64,000 nt of DNA from Methylotuvimicrobium sp. KM2 (GCF_038051925.1 NZ_CP150634.1:124001-188000), one strand, 5' to 3'; shown: positions 31,229 through 41,317, counted from the first letter of the stretch. The notes: generated by a model from the sequence alone, not told the origin. Numbers and translations: made by a program.

Positions 31229-32052
31229 TGTTCTCCCAATTGTTTGGACATCTCGATCGAGCGGTCATGCGCGGCTTGAATGGCCTTGGCTACCAACTCT
31301 CGGAATCCTCCTTGTTCGAAAGCTTTGATTGCTTGTTCGGTGGTGCCGCCTGGCGAAGAGACCCGTTTGCGCAATTGTTCGGGGGACTCGTTCGATTCGA
31401 GCGCGATTTTAGCGGCGCCAAGCGCGGTTTGTTGAATCAGCAAGCGGGCGGTATGCTCCTGCATGCCCATTGACAATGCAGCCTGTTCCATAGCTTCCAT
31501 CAGTAAAAAGTAATAGGCCGGGCCGCTGCCGGATACCGCAGTAACCGCATCGAGTTCCGATTCTTTATCGACCCATAGCGCAACGCCTACCGAGCGTAGA
31601 ATATTTTCAGCCAAGTCGCGCTGTTCGTCGTCGACATTCGCATTGGCGTGTAAACCGGTTGCGCCGGTTAACACCAAGGACGGGGTATTTGGCATGCAGC
31701 GCACGACAGCGACTTCGGTGCCCAGCCAGCGGCTCAGACTTTCTTGAGTGACGCCGGCGGCGATCGAAACGACTAACGGGCGCTTTTTCCGTATGATAGC
31801 CGCGCAGTTTTCCGCGACTTCACGTAGCACCTGAGGCTTAATTGCGAGCACGACGACTTCGACTTCTTCGATGACGGCTTCATTGGCAACGGAAATATTA
31901 ATATTTAAATTGTTTGCTAGGGTTTTAAGTGCGTCTTGATTGATATCCGAGACCCATATTTGAGACGGCGAGTGACCGCTGGCAATCAAACCCGTGATAA
32001 GACTGGAGGCCATATTGCCGCCTCCGATAAATCCAATTTTTTTCGTTTTCAT
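31225..32052 (-). CDS. proC: Pyrroline-5-carboxylate reductase
   Basis: 275 residues; last step of proline synthesis, P5C to proline with NAD(P)H. Rossmann nucleotide motif GFIGGGNMASSLI at the N terminus, then VVLAIKPQVL, RCMPNTPSLV, AVSGSGPAYYFLLMEAM, RKRVSSPGGTTEQAI. Upstream of yggT with 4-bp overlap. Confidence 0.96.
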   Translation of the reverse strand: MKTKKIGFIGGGNMASSLITGLIASGHSPSQIWVSDINQDALKTLANNLNINISVANEAVIEEVEVVVLAIKPQVLREVAENCAAIIRKKRPLVVSIAAGVTQESLSRWLGTEVAVVRCMPNTPSLVLTGATGLHANANVDDEQRDLAENILRSVGVALWVDKESELDAVTAVSGSGPAYYFLLMEAMEQAALSMGMQEHTARLLIQQTALGAAKIALESNESPEQLRKRVSSPGGTTEQAIKAFEQGGFRELVAKAIQAAHDRSIEMSKQLGEQ

Positions 32053-32229
32053 AATGTTGAGATATGGTTTAAAAGGTTACTTCATATTAATCCGATATGG
32101 GGATTGTGTCAGAAATCGCAAGGCCTGGGTAGAGTTTGTTCATATCTTAAGGAGTTGGGTATTTTCATAGAAAAAGGGGTATGCATCGAAGCGCTGACAT
32201 GACTTTATGGTTTGCGTTAAACTTTAGCA

Positions 32230-33222
32230 ATGATACAAACCCTCTATATCGAAGAAGCGATTCGTAATCACCCGCGTGTCGAACAAATATGCGACCGGTT
32301 TCCAAAGGCGCAAATAATCGGCTGCGGACGATTCGGCGAAGTATTTAATCCGAAGGCGCAAAACTTCCGCTTACAAAAACAGCAACCGGCACTAATTTTG
32401 GCTGAAAAGTATCAACGGTTTGTATTGGAAGCTCCTGCCGGCTACGGCATAGGTGTCGGAAAAAATTATTATTTTTCGCACATGCTCAACTGCCTGTACG
32501 ATTGCCGCTATTGTTTTTTACAGGGTATGTATCAGTCGGCTCACTATGTCTTGTTTGTCAATTATGAGGATTTCCAGAGTGAAATTAAGCAAATTTGCGA
32601 CGAAAATTCGGATGAACCACTCTATTTTTTTTCGGGTTACGATTGCGACAGCCTGGCGTTGGAACCGGTCACCGGTTTTGTCGAAGAATTTCTACCGGTC
32701 TTTGCCGGACTGGACAATGCCTGGTTAGAGTTGAGAACAAAAAGTACACAGGTTAGGAGTCTATTAGACCGAGAACCTTTAGCGCGTTGTATCGTCGCCT
32801 TCAGTTTATCGCCGGAAGCGATTGCGGCCAAGGTTGAGGCAGGCGCTCCGTCCGTGGCAAAACGGGTCGATGCGATGGACAAACTACAAGCAAAAGGTTG
32901 GCCGTTGGGCTTACGTTTCGATCCGTTGATCTATACCGACGATTTCCGGCGACATTACCGGCAATTGTTCGAACAGGTTTTCAAGCGTATCAATCCGGAG
33001 AGCTTGCATTCGGTTAGCTTGGGCGTCTTTCGATTGCCGGAGAGCAATTACAAAAAAATGCATAAACTGTATCCGGAAGAAAAACTTTTTGCGGGACCCT
33101 TGGTTAATCAGCAGGGCATGGTGTCTTATCGTCAGGATTTAGAACAGGAAATGATGGACTTTTGTAGCGAGCAGTTATTGAACTACATACCCGAGGATAA
33201 ATTTTTTCCATGCCGTTTGTAA
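32230..33222 (+). CDS. SPL-family radical SAM protein
   Basis: 330 residues resembling spore photoproduct lyase-like radical SAM proteins. The cluster motif CLYDCRYC (Cys-x3-Cys-x2-Cys) lies near residues 93-100, later FFSGYDCDSLALEPVTG and WLELRTKS give the SAM and substrate region. A non-spore former, so spore photoproduct repair is unlikely; substrate unknown. The end overlaps the SDR gene by 13 bp, so the two are co-translated. Confidence 0.85.
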   Translation: MIQTLYIEEAIRNHPRVEQICDRFPKAQIIGCGRFGEVFNPKAQNFRLQKQQPALILAEKYQRFVLEAPAGYGIGVGKNYYFSHMLNCLYDCRYCFLQGMYQSAHYVLFVNYEDFQSEIKQICDENSDEPLYFFSGYDCDSLALEPVTGFVEEFLPVFAGLDNAWLELRTKSTQVRSLLDREPLARCIVAFSLSPEAIAAKVEAGAPSVAKRVDAMDKLQAKGWPLGLRFDPLIYTDDFRRHYRQLFEQVFKRINPESLHSVSLGVFRLPESNYKKMHKLYPEEKLFAGPLVNQQGMVSYRQDLEQEMMDFCSEQLLNYIPEDKFFPCRL

Positions 33223-33926
33223 AAAGAACGGTTCTGGTGACCGGCGCCAGTTCCGGAATCGGACGAGCGGTGGCTAGAAAATTATTGAACGAAGGTCATC
33301 ATGTGCTTGGCGTATCGCGCGATGCTGATCGTTTTCAAACGTCGATGCCGAATTTTACGGCGGTGCAAATGGATTTGAGTCACTTGACGGGCTTGGCAGA
33401 TCAAGCGACCCAGTTGAGCAAGGAAAATCCTGAAATCGATGCCGCGGTTTTTTGTGCCGGGGCGGGTCGCTTCGGTTCATTGGAAGAGTTTTCGTTTGCC
33501 GCGATCGAAGCATTGATGACGGTCAATTTTACCGGCCAGGCGTTTTTGACGCGCGCACTATTGCCGGGATTGAAAAAACAAGCGCGGGGCGATTTGATTT
33601 TCATCGGCTCGGAAGCGGCGCTCAAGGGGAGCCGCAAAGGCGCGGTATACTGCGCGAGTAAATTCGCGGTGCGCGGATTTACTCAGGCACTGCGCGAGGA
33701 ATGTTCGAAAAGTCGTGTTAGGATTGCGCTGATTAATCCAGGCATGGTCAATACGCCGTTTTTCGAGACCTTGTCCTTCGAGCCCGGCGGCGAGGCCGGA
33801 CAAGCTATCGAGCCCGAAGATGTTGCCGATGCGGTGCTGTATATTCTGCGTTCGAATGCTAACATCGTCGTCGATGAAATTAACTTAAGCCCGCTGAATA
33901 AAGTGGTTAAATTCAAAAAATCGTGA
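33210..33926 (+). CDS. SDR-family oxidoreductase
   Basis: 238 residues, short-chain dehydrogenase/reductase. NAD(P) motif TGASSGIGRA near the N terminus, Ser in FIGSEAA, catalytic YxxxK in YCASK, NPGMVNTPFF. A basic residue after the second strand (VSRDAD) suggests NADPH preference. Substrate unknown; coupled to the SPL-like gene. Confidence 0.88.
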   Translation: MPFVKRTVLVTGASSGIGRAVARKLLNEGHHVLGVSRDADRFQTSMPNFTAVQMDLSHLTGLADQATQLSKENPEIDAAVFCAGAGRFGSLEEFSFAAIEALMTVNFTGQAFLTRALLPGLKKQARGDLIFIGSEAALKGSRKGAVYCASKFAVRGFTQALREECSKSRVRIALINPGMVNTPFFETLSFEPGGEAGQAIEPEDVADAVLYILRSNANIVVDEINLSPLNKVVKFKKS

Positions 33927-33980
33927 ATGATTCGTTATTCAAATAAGAAGCATTTTGACCACGAAGCACACGAAAATTTA

Positions 33981-34292
33981 GTAACGTTCATGAAGGTCTA
34001 GCCATCACCCCGGCCAATGAAAGTTCTCTGGTGGCGGAGGGTGCGGTCACTCGCCCGACAGGACGCCGTGAACCCAGCACCTAAATTCCATAGGTCTTTG
34101 GCAATGATTCAAAATCATGGCTTATTTAGATGCTGGGTGAAGACGTCCCTGTAGGCTCGACGGCGGCTGTCCTTGCCTCCGCCGCCTGTCGGTCGAGCAA
34201 CCGCACCCTCTCCGGAACCGGAATTGCCAGAACGAAGATTGGTAAATCGAAAAATTAGATAAAGAGTTTAAATCTACGAACTTTCACAGTAA
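33981..34292. repeat. Family C repeat C2, interrupted by D
   Basis: A family C repeat like C1 (22407-22638) but carrying a 65-bp D element at 34073-34137 within the core CCGTGAA/GACGTCC. Flanked by TGAA on both sides (34069-34072 and 34138-34141), a 4-bp target duplication. Fills most of the 385-bp gap before dsbB. Confidence 0.88.
34073..34137. mobile_element. Family D MITE-like element (65 bp), in C2
   Basis: 65 bp with terminal inverted repeats CCCAGCACCTAAATTC and its near complement, a central palindrome (GATTCAAAATC), and TGAA duplications. No coding capacity. The reverse complement of its interior is found inside the D copy at 41318-41556. Confidence 0.85.
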
Positions 34293-34311
34293 TAAATAAG
34301 GCATCAAAACT

Positions 34312-34848
34312 ATGATTCATAATCTATTCTTGCAAGCCGCATCGCGACCGCGCATTTGGTTTTTTCTCGGCGCCACCGGCAGTGCGTTTTTATTGGCGAT
34401 GGGTGCGTATTTTCAGTTCGTCGATGGCCTCGAGCCTTGTCCGCTGTGTATTTCTCAACGCATCGCGATTGCGGCGACCGGCATTGTTTTCTTGATTGCG
34501 GCGATACAGAATCCGACCGGAGTCGGCAGAAGAGTTTATGCAGTCATCGGTGCTATTGTAGCATTGGCGGGCGCATCGATTTCGATGCGTCATGTCTGGA
34601 TACAGAATTTGCCGCCCGACCAAGTGCCTGAATGCGGACCTGGCTTGGAGTATGTCTTCGAAAATTTTCCATTGACTGATACGATCAAACTGATGCTTAG
34701 CGGAACCGGAGAATGTGCCGAAATCGATTGGAGCTTATTCGGCATTAGCATGCCCGGCTGGACGTTGGTTGCCTTTTTGATGCTGGCGGCTTGGAGTCTC
34801 ATGCAGTTTTGGGATTGGCGGATAATTTCAGTGAGCAGTGAGCAGTGA
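34312..34848 (+). CDS. dsbB: Disulfide bond formation protein DsbB
   Basis: 178 residues with four membrane helices. First redox pair in EPCPLCISQRIA, second in CGPGLEYVFEN and GTGECAEIDW. It reoxidises DsbA and passes electrons to quinone. The last codons (SEQ then stop) belong to a run of AGTGAGC heptamers that continues past the gene end. Confidence 0.93.
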   Translation: MIHNLFLQAASRPRIWFFLGATGSAFLLAMGAYFQFVDGLEPCPLCISQRIAIAATGIVFLIAAIQNPTGVGRRVYAVIGAIVALAGASISMRHVWIQNLPPDQVPECGPGLEYVFENFPLTDTIKLMLSGTGECAEIDWSLFGISMPGWTLVAFLMLAAWSLMQFWDWRIISVSSEQ

Positions 34849-34857
34849 GCAGTGAGC
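34829..34857 (+). repeat. Heptanucleotide tandem repeat AGTGAGC
   Basis: Four or so tandem copies of AGTGAGC straddle the dsbB stop codon. A degenerate run of the same unit (AGTGAACA, AGTAAACA variants) straddles the stop of the dynamin-like gene at 53890-53930. Confidence 0.75.
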
Positions 34858-34924
34858 GGAAAATGGTAAACGAATGGGCTTCGATTATGTGATTTTGCAG
34901 GCCGGTAAGCCTGAGGCGTTGATT

Positions 34925-35110
34925 TATACCTTTCGCACTTCAAATTTCGGCAGTGCCAGAGGAGGCGCCTGGGTGTCCGGTCGATTTTCGCTCCTGCAAA
35001 ATCGACATTCACGCCATCCATGGCGTTCATAAAGGCTTTGCCAGCATGGACGTATTCACGGCGTCCTTTACGGGCACCCAGGCGCCGAATTTTGATCTAC
35101 GACGGGTATA
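34925..35110. repeat. Family B repeat B2 with an unrelated internal segment
   Basis: Ends TATACCTTTCGC/GACGGGTATA and a core TGGACGTATTCACGGCGTCC as in other B copies, but the left half contains an extra stretch that includes GTCGATTTTCGCTCCTGCAAAATCGAC, itself a hairpin. Contains no D element. Confidence 0.7.
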
Positions 35111-35125
35111 GATGGGGATAGTGTA

Positions 35126-35923
35126 ATGAATAAAATGATTGTATTACTCAGCTTGGTTTTTTGCGTCGCTTCGGCGACAGCCGAAACGCCCGCGATGAGG
35201 CAAGCGATCGACGGGACGCATCGTTCGGCCGAAAACAAAGCCCGTGATGCTTACCGTCATCCCGAACAGACCTTGTCGTTTTTTGATGTCGACGAATCGA
35301 TGACGGTTGTCGAAATCTGGCCGGGCGCAGGTTGGTATACCGAAATTTTGGCGCCTTATCTAAAAAATAAAGGCAAGCTCTATGCTGCGCATTTTTCAAA
35401 AGACGCAAAAGTTCCCTATTTTCAAAAGACCTTACAGGCTTTTGTCGATAAAATGCGGCAACAGCCCGAGGTTTACGGCAAGGTAGAATTGACCGTTTTA
35501 CAACCGCCCGAAGCTGTCGAGATAGCGCCTGAAGGTTCGGTCGATCGCGTGCTGACCTTCCGGAACGTGCATAACTGGATCAAGGCCGGTCAAGCCGACG
35601 CGGTATTCGCTGCGATGTACAAAGCGCTGAAACCGGGGGGAGTTCTCGGTGTCGTGGAACATAGGAGCCTGCCGGGCGCCGCGATCGAAACACAAGTGCA
35701 ATCGGGCTATGTCGACGAGAGCCATGTTATCGAATTGGCCGAAAAAGCCGGATTCAAACTGCTGGACCGCTCCGAAATCAATGCCAATCCAAAAGACGCT
35801 AAGGATCATCCGGCCGGCGTCTGGACTTTGCCGCCTACACTACGTTTGAACGAGAAGGACAGAGCCAAGTATTTAACAATCGGCGAAAGCGACCGTATGA
35901 CGTTGAAGTTTGTCAAGCCGTGA
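35126..35923 (+). CDS. Exported SAM-methyltransferase-like protein
   Basis: 265 residues. Signal peptide MNKMIVLLSLVFCVASATA, then a class I methyltransferase fold: motif I VVEIWPGAGWYTEILAP (about residues 63-79), LTFRNVHNWIK and LKPGGVLGVVEHR motifs. A methyltransferase in the periplasm would lack SAM unless it is imported, so either the fold was reused or the substrate is met before export. Similar exported proteins are common in proteobacteria and uncharacterised. Confidence 0.82.
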   Translation: MNKMIVLLSLVFCVASATAETPAMRQAIDGTHRSAENKARDAYRHPEQTLSFFDVDESMTVVEIWPGAGWYTEILAPYLKNKGKLYAAHFSKDAKVPYFQKTLQAFVDKMRQQPEVYGKVELTVLQPPEAVEIAPEGSVDRVLTFRNVHNWIKAGQADAVFAAMYKALKPGGVLGVVEHRSLPGAAIETQVQSGYVDESHVIELAEKAGFKLLDRSEINANPKDAKDHPAGVWTLPPTLRLNEKDRAKYLTIGESDRMTLKFVKP

Positions 35924-36116
35924 AATTAAAGGTTTTCAATGTTTATACACAATCCCGAAAATTAATCAACCGAGCTCTAGGCGGTATTGCGAATGCCATG
36001 CTTTATTAGCAAGCCATTGATATTTTAAGAATTAACAAGCCGATTAATGATTGGTCAAATCTAAAAAATCGAATAAAAACCGTTATTCAGGACAATTATT
36101 AACGGGATATGCACAG

Positions 36117-36143
36117 AGATATCCACAGATTATGTGGATATCT
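36117..36143. promoter_or_regulatory. 11-bp perfect inverted repeat resembling paired DnaA boxes
   Basis: AGATATCCACA at 36117-36127 and its exact complement at 36133-36143, spaced by GATTA. Each arm contains ATATCCACA, one mismatch from the DnaA box TTATCCACA. No Poly-T follows. Located in the 350-bp region between the methyltransferase and priA genes. Confidence 0.5.
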
Positions 36144-36171
36144 TTAATAAATTCTTAAATCATATTTGTTC

Positions 36172-36234
36172 TCATCCCCCTATCATTCCCAGGCTCTGCG
36201 TGGGAACGATAATTGCCGAAAGACTGAATAGTTA
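36172..36234. repeat. Family F palindromic repeat F1
   Basis: Contains TTCCCAGGCTCTGCGTGGGAACGATAATTGCC and GACTGAATAGTTACC, a repeat seen again at 49294-49364, 62301-62346 and, in related form, 62630-62765. Confidence 0.65.
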
Positions 36235-36275
36235 CCTTAAATCACATGGCAATAACAAACGAAATGGTTCGGTGA

Positions 36276-38480
36276 GTGCGAAACTATTTGTACATCCTCA
36301 AGGTTGCGATTCCGGTACCGGTTTATCGTTTGTTCGATTATTTGCCGCCGCTGGATCTCGATCCGAAAACCCTAAAACCGGGTATTAGACTAACAGTACC
36401 GTTCGGCAGAGGCCAAAAAACCGCTTTCTTGATTGGACTCGATTCAAACAGCGAAGTCCTTAGCGCTAAGCTCAAGCGGATTGAGGCCGTCTTGGATGAA
36501 CGGCCTTTGTTGTCGGATCGTGACTTGAGCCTGTTGCATTGGGCCGCGCGTTATTATCATCATCCGTTGGGCGAGGTATTTAGTGCCGCTTTTCCCGTTG
36601 CTCTCAGGCAAGGTAAGCCGGCTACGATTAAAGCAGAAAAATTTTATGTATTAACCGAAAAAGGCCGCTTATTAAATCCTGAGCAACTCAGGCGCGCACC
36701 GAAACAACAACAGTTGTTATACCAATTGCAAACGGAGCGAGACGCGGTACCGGCATCGCGCTTGAATGCGATTCTCGAAAATTGGCGATCGGCAGCCAAA
36801 GCGCTACAAGACAAGCAGTTAATTAGGTTAGAAGGGGCTGCCGCCAACGCCAAGACTCATTTAACATTGAATCCGCAGCTACGCCCGAATCCATTGCAGC
36901 GGGAAGCCATCGAACAAGTCGTTTGTGCTTTGAGCCGCTTCGAAGTCTTTTTGTTGGAAGGCGTGACCGGCAGCGGCAAGACCGAAGTCTATATGCAGGT
37001 GATCCGCTCGGTACTCGAACGTGGGCTGCAAGTGTTGGTTTTGTTGCCCGAAATTACGCTGACTCCGCAGTTAGAGCAGCGCTTCCGGCAGCGTTTTTCC
37101 GTGCCGATTACGATTTCGCACTCCAAGTTGACCGATACACAGCGTCAACAAGCCTGGCTCGGTATGCAGCGCGGCGATTATGCGATCATGCTCGGTACGC
37201 GCTCGGCATTATTCACGCCTCTGGCAAGACCGGGGTTGATCATTCTCGATGAGGAACATGATGCGTCATTCAAACAACAGGAGGGATTCCGGTTTTCGGC
37301 GCGCGATGTCGCAGTCGTGCGCGGCAAACTGCTTAATGTTCCTGTCTTGTTAGGTACGGCAACGCCGTCGTTGGAAAGCGTTTATAATGTCGAGCAAGGC
37401 CGCTATCGGTTATTGCATTTGACCGAAAGGGCAGGGAATGCAGCTCCGCCTAAAATGTTGCTTTTGGATATTCGCAATAAACGCATGCAGGAAGGTTTAT
37501 CAGAGCCGTTGATCGCCGAAATGCACAAGACGCTGGCTAAAAATGAGCAGGTATTATTGTTCCTTAATCGGCGAGGATTCGCCCCAACTTTGATTTGTCA
37601 CAGTTGCGGTTGGGTGGCGCGTTGCCGGCGCTGCGAGGCGAATATGGTCGTGCATTACGACGAAGCTCTGTTGCGCTGCCACCATTGCGGTAGCGAACAC
37701 CGCTTGTTGCCGCAATGTCCCGAGTGTAAAACCGGTCAATTGACACCGCTTGGCCTCGGTACCGAGCGGGTCGAAAAAGCCCTAGCACAATTGTTTCCGG
37801 GACGAAGCGTCATTCGCCTGGATCGTGATACCACGCAACGTAAAGGCGTGTTGGAAGACGCTCTCGATCGTATTAACCGGGGAGAGGTCGATATCGTTCT
37901 CGGTACACAGATGCTGGCGAAAGGTCATCATTTTCCGAATGTAACTCTGGTCGTGATGCTCGATGTCGACAGCGGTCTGTTCAGTATCGATTTTCATGCC
38001 TCGGAAAAACTGGCGCAAATGATTGTCCAGGTATCGGGTCGCGCCGGACGCGCGGAAAAACCCGGGCGGGTGATATTGCAGACCCGAAAACCCGACCATC
38101 CGTTGTTGACCGCATTGATCAAGGAAGGTTATGGCCGCTTCGCCCGTTCCGCACTAGCCGAGCGCCAATTAGCCGAGTTGCCGCCCTACAGCTTTCAAGC
38201 GTTGTTGCGTGTCGAAGCCACAGATTCCGCTGTGCCGCTGCAATTTTTTGAGCAACTGATGCAAGCCGTCGAACCGAATCGAACGGTACGGATGTTGGGT
38301 CCGGTGCCGGCGCCAATGTCCCGACGCGCCGGCCGGTATCGCTATCAGTTGCTTCTACAAAGCCCGACTAGGCCCGAATTGCATCGATTCCTGGATAAAC
38401 TGATGCCGCTTATAGCGGGACTCAAATTAACCCGAAAAGTGCGTTGGTCGCTCGATGTCGATCCGGTGGATTTGTATTAA
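36276..38480 (+). CDS. priA: Primosomal protein N' (replication restart helicase PriA)
   Basis: 734 residues. N-terminal DNA-binding domain (1 to about 105), then superfamily 2 helicase: Walker A GVTGSGKTE, DEEH box in ILDEEHDASF, and a zinc region with eight Cys from CHSCGWVARCRRCEAN to CPECKTG, then motif VI QVSGRAGRAEKPG. PriA restarts stalled replication forks. GTG start at 36276. It is followed, after a family A element, by argS and a SPOR gene, a familiar order in gammaproteobacteria. Confidence 0.95.
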   Translation: MRNYLYILKVAIPVPVYRLFDYLPPLDLDPKTLKPGIRLTVPFGRGQKTAFLIGLDSNSEVLSAKLKRIEAVLDERPLLSDRDLSLLHWAARYYHHPLGEVFSAAFPVALRQGKPATIKAEKFYVLTEKGRLLNPEQLRRAPKQQQLLYQLQTERDAVPASRLNAILENWRSAAKALQDKQLIRLEGAAANAKTHLTLNPQLRPNPLQREAIEQVVCALSRFEVFLLEGVTGSGKTEVYMQVIRSVLERGLQVLVLLPEITLTPQLEQRFRQRFSVPITISHSKLTDTQRQQAWLGMQRGDYAIMLGTRSALFTPLARPGLIILDEEHDASFKQQEGFRFSARDVAVVRGKLLNVPVLLGTATPSLESVYNVEQGRYRLLHLTERAGNAAPPKMLLLDIRNKRMQEGLSEPLIAEMHKTLAKNEQVLLFLNRRGFAPTLICHSCGWVARCRRCEANMVVHYDEALLRCHHCGSEHRLLPQCPECKTGQLTPLGLGTERVEKALAQLFPGRSVIRLDRDTTQRKGVLEDALDRINRGEVDIVLGTQMLAKGHHFPNVTLVVMLDVDSGLFSIDFHASEKLAQMIVQVSGRAGRAEKPGRVILQTRKPDHPLLTALIKEGYGRFARSALAERQLAELPPYSFQALLRVEATDSAVPLQFFEQLMQAVEPNRTVRMLGPVPAPMSRRAGRYRYQLLLQSPTRPELHRFLDKLMPLIAGLKLTRKVRWSLDVDPVDLY

Positions 38481-38576
38481 CATCGTGGGCATGTCCAAAT
38501 ACGGTGAAAACGACTAAACCGGGAATTGCTGCAACATAAATCTGCATTGTATAAGCGGTTAACTTTCATGGATAAT

Positions 38577-38737
38577 ATACTTCGCGCGGTCACATTTGCG
38601 GTTTTTTAACGCGCTCTTTTATCCGATAGCGGCGTTGCGAAAACAGTTACATAGCTTGCTATGCGCCTGTTTTCGCGCCTTGCTCTCGAATAAAATAGCA
38701 TTGTCATAAAAGCCGCAAACATAACCCCGCGAAGTAT
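38577..38737. repeat. Family A palindromic element A2 (161 bp)
   Basis: Same length and ends (TACTTCGCGCG.../...CGCGAAGTA) as A1 at 23367-23527. It sits between priA and argS, where it may alter co-transcription. No gene. Solo end-like sequence (CGCGCGAAGTATA) also lies near 59619. Confidence 0.85.
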
Positions 38738-38771
38738 ATCCAGTTGTTTTTCACCTAAATTCGCGGAAGTC

Positions 38772-40532
38772 ATGAAACAAAAATTAGAGGCCCTAATCCT
38801 GCAAGCCATTGATGTCTTAAAAAAAGACGGAATCCTGGATGGGGGCGTAAGCCCTAAATTTACGATAGAACATGCCCGTGATGCACAGCATGGCGATTTT
38901 GCGACCAACATTGCAATGATGCTGGCAAAGCCCGCCAAGTCTAACCCCAGAGCATTGGCCGAAAAAATCGTCGCGGCATTACCGGTCGATAGCGCCGTCG
39001 CTCGGGTTGAAATTGCCGGCCCCGGTTTCATTAATTTTTTCATTGACCCGAATGCGCAATATCAAATCATCCAAAAAATTCATGATGATGGCTCGCAATT
39101 CGGCTTAAGCCGCGCCGGTGCCGGACAAAGGGTTCAAGTCGAATTCGTTTCGGCCAATCCGACCGGGCCCTTGCATGTCGGTCACGGACGCGGGGCGGCC
39201 TATGGTTCGGTGGTTGCCGATCTATTGGAAGCGGCCGGTTTTGAAGTACACCGCGAATATTATGTCAACGATGCCGGCCGTCAGATGGATATTTTAGCGA
39301 CCAGTATCTGGTTACGTTATCTCGAAGAATGCGGCGAAATTATACCGTTTCCGGTCAATGGTTACCGCGGCGAATATATTCGCGAAATCGCGGCCGAGAT
39401 TCATAAAGCCTCAGGCAACGAATATAGAAGACCGGCCGAATTGCTGATCGAGAATATTCCGGTCGACGAACCGCAAGGCGGAGACAAAGAAACGCATATC
39501 GATGCGTTGATCGAAAGAGCCAAGACCCTGTTGGGTTCAGGACTTTATCAGGACATCTTTCAAGTCGGCTTGAAAACGATCTTGCAGGATATTAAGGACG
39601 ACCTCTCCGAGTTCGGCGTGAATTATCAAGAATGGTTTTCCGAGCGCATGCTGATGGAGAGCGGTGCGGTCGACGAAGCGTTGAGCCGTTTACAACAAGC
39701 CGGTTACCTTTACGAAAAAGACGGGGCAACCTGGTTTGCATCAAGCCGCTTAGGCGATGAAAAAGACCGTGTCGTCGTGCGTGAAAACGGTCAAGGCACC
39801 TATTTTGCCTCCGATATCGCCTATCATATGAACAAATTGCACCGGGGTTACGACCGCATTATCAACATTTGGGGGGCCGATCATCACGGTTACATCCCGC
39901 GGGTCAAAGCCGCGATGCAGGCGCTTGGCGCCGACGAATCGAAATTGACGGTATTGTTGGTGCAATTCGCGGTGCTGTATCGTGGTGAAGAAAAAGTGCA
40001 AATGTCGACTCGTTCCGGCGAATTTGTGACCTTACGACAGTTGCGTAACGAAGTCGGTAAGGATGCCGCGCGTTTTTTCTATGTCATGCGCCGTTCGGAG
40101 CAACACATGGATTTCGACTTAAAGCTTGCGACATCGCGAACCAACGAAAACCCGGTCTATTATGTGCAATACGCCTATGCTCGGATATGCAGTGTGTTTC
40201 GCCAGCTTGACGAAAAAAACTGGGCGCGCGACTTGCTAGACGGCATGAAGCATTTGGCGCTGCTGAAAGAGGAGCACGAGCTAAATTTAATCGGCACCTT
40301 GGCGCGTTATCCCGAAGTACTTGAGCGCGCTGCCTTAAACTACGAGCCGCACCAGTTGATTCATTATCTGCGCGACTTGGCGACCGATTTTCATACTTAT
40401 TACAATGCCCATCAGTTTCTGGTCGAGGACTCGGCATTGAGGAATGCGCGGCTAAACTTGATCTCCGCCGCAAAACAAGTCATGGCCAATGGCTTGGAGT
40501 TGTTGAAGATCAATACGCCTGAAGTGATGTGA
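38772..40532 (+). CDS. argS: Arginyl-tRNA synthetase
   Basis: 586 residues, class Ia. HIGH-like motif [11 protein letters not shown] (about residue 128), a KMSKS-equivalent [10 protein letters not shown], and the C-terminal DALR domain. The N-terminal Add-1 domain recognises tRNA-Arg. It loads arginine onto its tRNAs. Length and start fit the family. Confidence 0.97.
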   Translation: MKQKLEALILQAIDVLKKDGILDGGVSPKFTIEHARDAQHGDFATNIAMMLAKPAKSNPRALAEKIVAALPVDSAVARVEIAGPGFINFFIDPNAQYQIIQKIHDDGSQFGLSRAGAGQRVQVEFVSANPTGPLHVGHGRGAAYGSVVADLLEAAGFEVHREYYVNDAGRQMDILATSIWLRYLEECGEIIPFPVNGYRGEYIREIAAEIHKASGNEYRRPAELLIENIPVDEPQGGDKETHIDALIERAKTLLGSGLYQDIFQVGLKTILQDIKDDLSEFGVNYQEWFSERMLMESGAVDEALSRLQQAGYLYEKDGATWFASSRLGDEKDRVVVRENGQGTYFASDIAYHMNKLHRGYDRIINIWGADHHGYIPRVKAAMQALGADESKLTVLLVQFAVLYRGEEKVQMSTRSGEFVTLRQLRNEVGKDAARFFYVMRRSEQHMDFDLKLATSRTNENPVYYVQYAYARICSVFRQLDEKNWARDLLDGMKHLALLKEEHELNLIGTLARYPEVLERAALNYEPHQLIHYLRDLATDFHTYYNAHQFLVEDSALRNARLNLISAAKQVMANGLELLKINTPEVM

Positions 40533-40533
40533 T

Positions 40534-41124
40534 ATGGCAAGAGACTATAAACACAGGGGGCAACACCGGACCCAGCCGAAACCGAAAACCGGTGTACCAG
40601 CGGCCTGGTGGAATTGGTTGGTGCTCGTCCTCGTGATCGTGGTATTTCCGGTGTTATTGCTAAAATGGTGCGGGTCTACGCAGGAAAGCAAGAGCCCGAC
40701 AAAACAAACGCCTCCTAAACAAGTCGCCGATCAAGTCAAAACACCAACAAAGACGAAATCGCCAGAGCCGGAAGCGATCGACGAGCCTCGCTTCGATTTT
40801 TATACGATATTACCGGAAAAAGAAGTCGTCGTGCCCGATTACGAGATCAAAACCCGGGTGCGCGAAGAGCGCGTCGGCAAGGCTAAGTCGACTCAATATC
40901 TGCTGCAGGCCGGCTCGTTCAGGGAGTTCGCCGATGCCGACCGCCTTCGAGCTAAGTTGGCGCTAATGGGTATCGAATCCCGCGTCGAGAAAGCCCAAGT
41001 CGGCGATGTGATTTGGAACCGCGTAAAAATGGGGCCGTACGAGCAGATGTCGAGCGTCACGACCATTAAGAGCCGGCTTAAGGACAACGGCATCGATGTG
41101 ATGGTGACCGAAATCAGTCATTGA
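40534..41124 (+). CDS. SPOR-domain membrane protein
   Basis: 196 residues: a cytoplasmic basic N terminus, one membrane helix (WWNWLVLVLVIVVFPVLLL, about 25-43), a proline/lysine-rich linker, and a C-terminal SPOR domain (about 118-196, YLLQAGSFREFADADRLRAKL) that binds denuded peptidoglycan at division sites. One base after argS, so in the same operon; the pairing argS-SPOR is common. Confidence 0.9.
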   Translation: MARDYKHRGQHRTQPKPKTGVPAAWWNWLVLVLVIVVFPVLLLKWCGSTQESKSPTKQTPPKQVADQVKTPTKTKSPEPEAIDEPRFDFYTILPEKEVVVPDYEIKTRVREERVGKAKSTQYLLQAGSFREFADADRLRAKLALMGIESRVEKAQVGDVIWNRVKMGPYEQMSSVTTIKSRLKDNGIDVMVTEISH

Positions 41125-41190
41125 TTTGTGTGGGAGTAAATCGGGGATGGGCGACAGGTTTTCGCTTCCTAGCGATTGCCAAGGATGGCA

Positions 41191-41208
41191 TGAATCCAGC
41201 ACTTAAAT
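41191..41208. repeat. Solo end of a D element
   Basis: TGAATCCAGCACTTAAAT resembles a D end with its TGAA, but the rest is missing; it abuts the left end of family B copy B3. Possibly left by a partial deletion. Confidence 0.45.
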
Positions 41209-41317
41209 TATACCTTTCGCACTTCAAATTTCGGCAGTGCCTTAGGAGGCTCGCCGGGGTGCTCGGCTAAGGCTTTGCCAGCATGGAGCTGAAATAGAGC
41301 CTACATAGATGTATTCA

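Noticed and set aside
36117-36143. Chromosomal replication origin
   Set aside because: Only one inverted pair of near-DnaA boxes and no cluster, AT-rich unwinding element or dnaA/dnaN neighbours.
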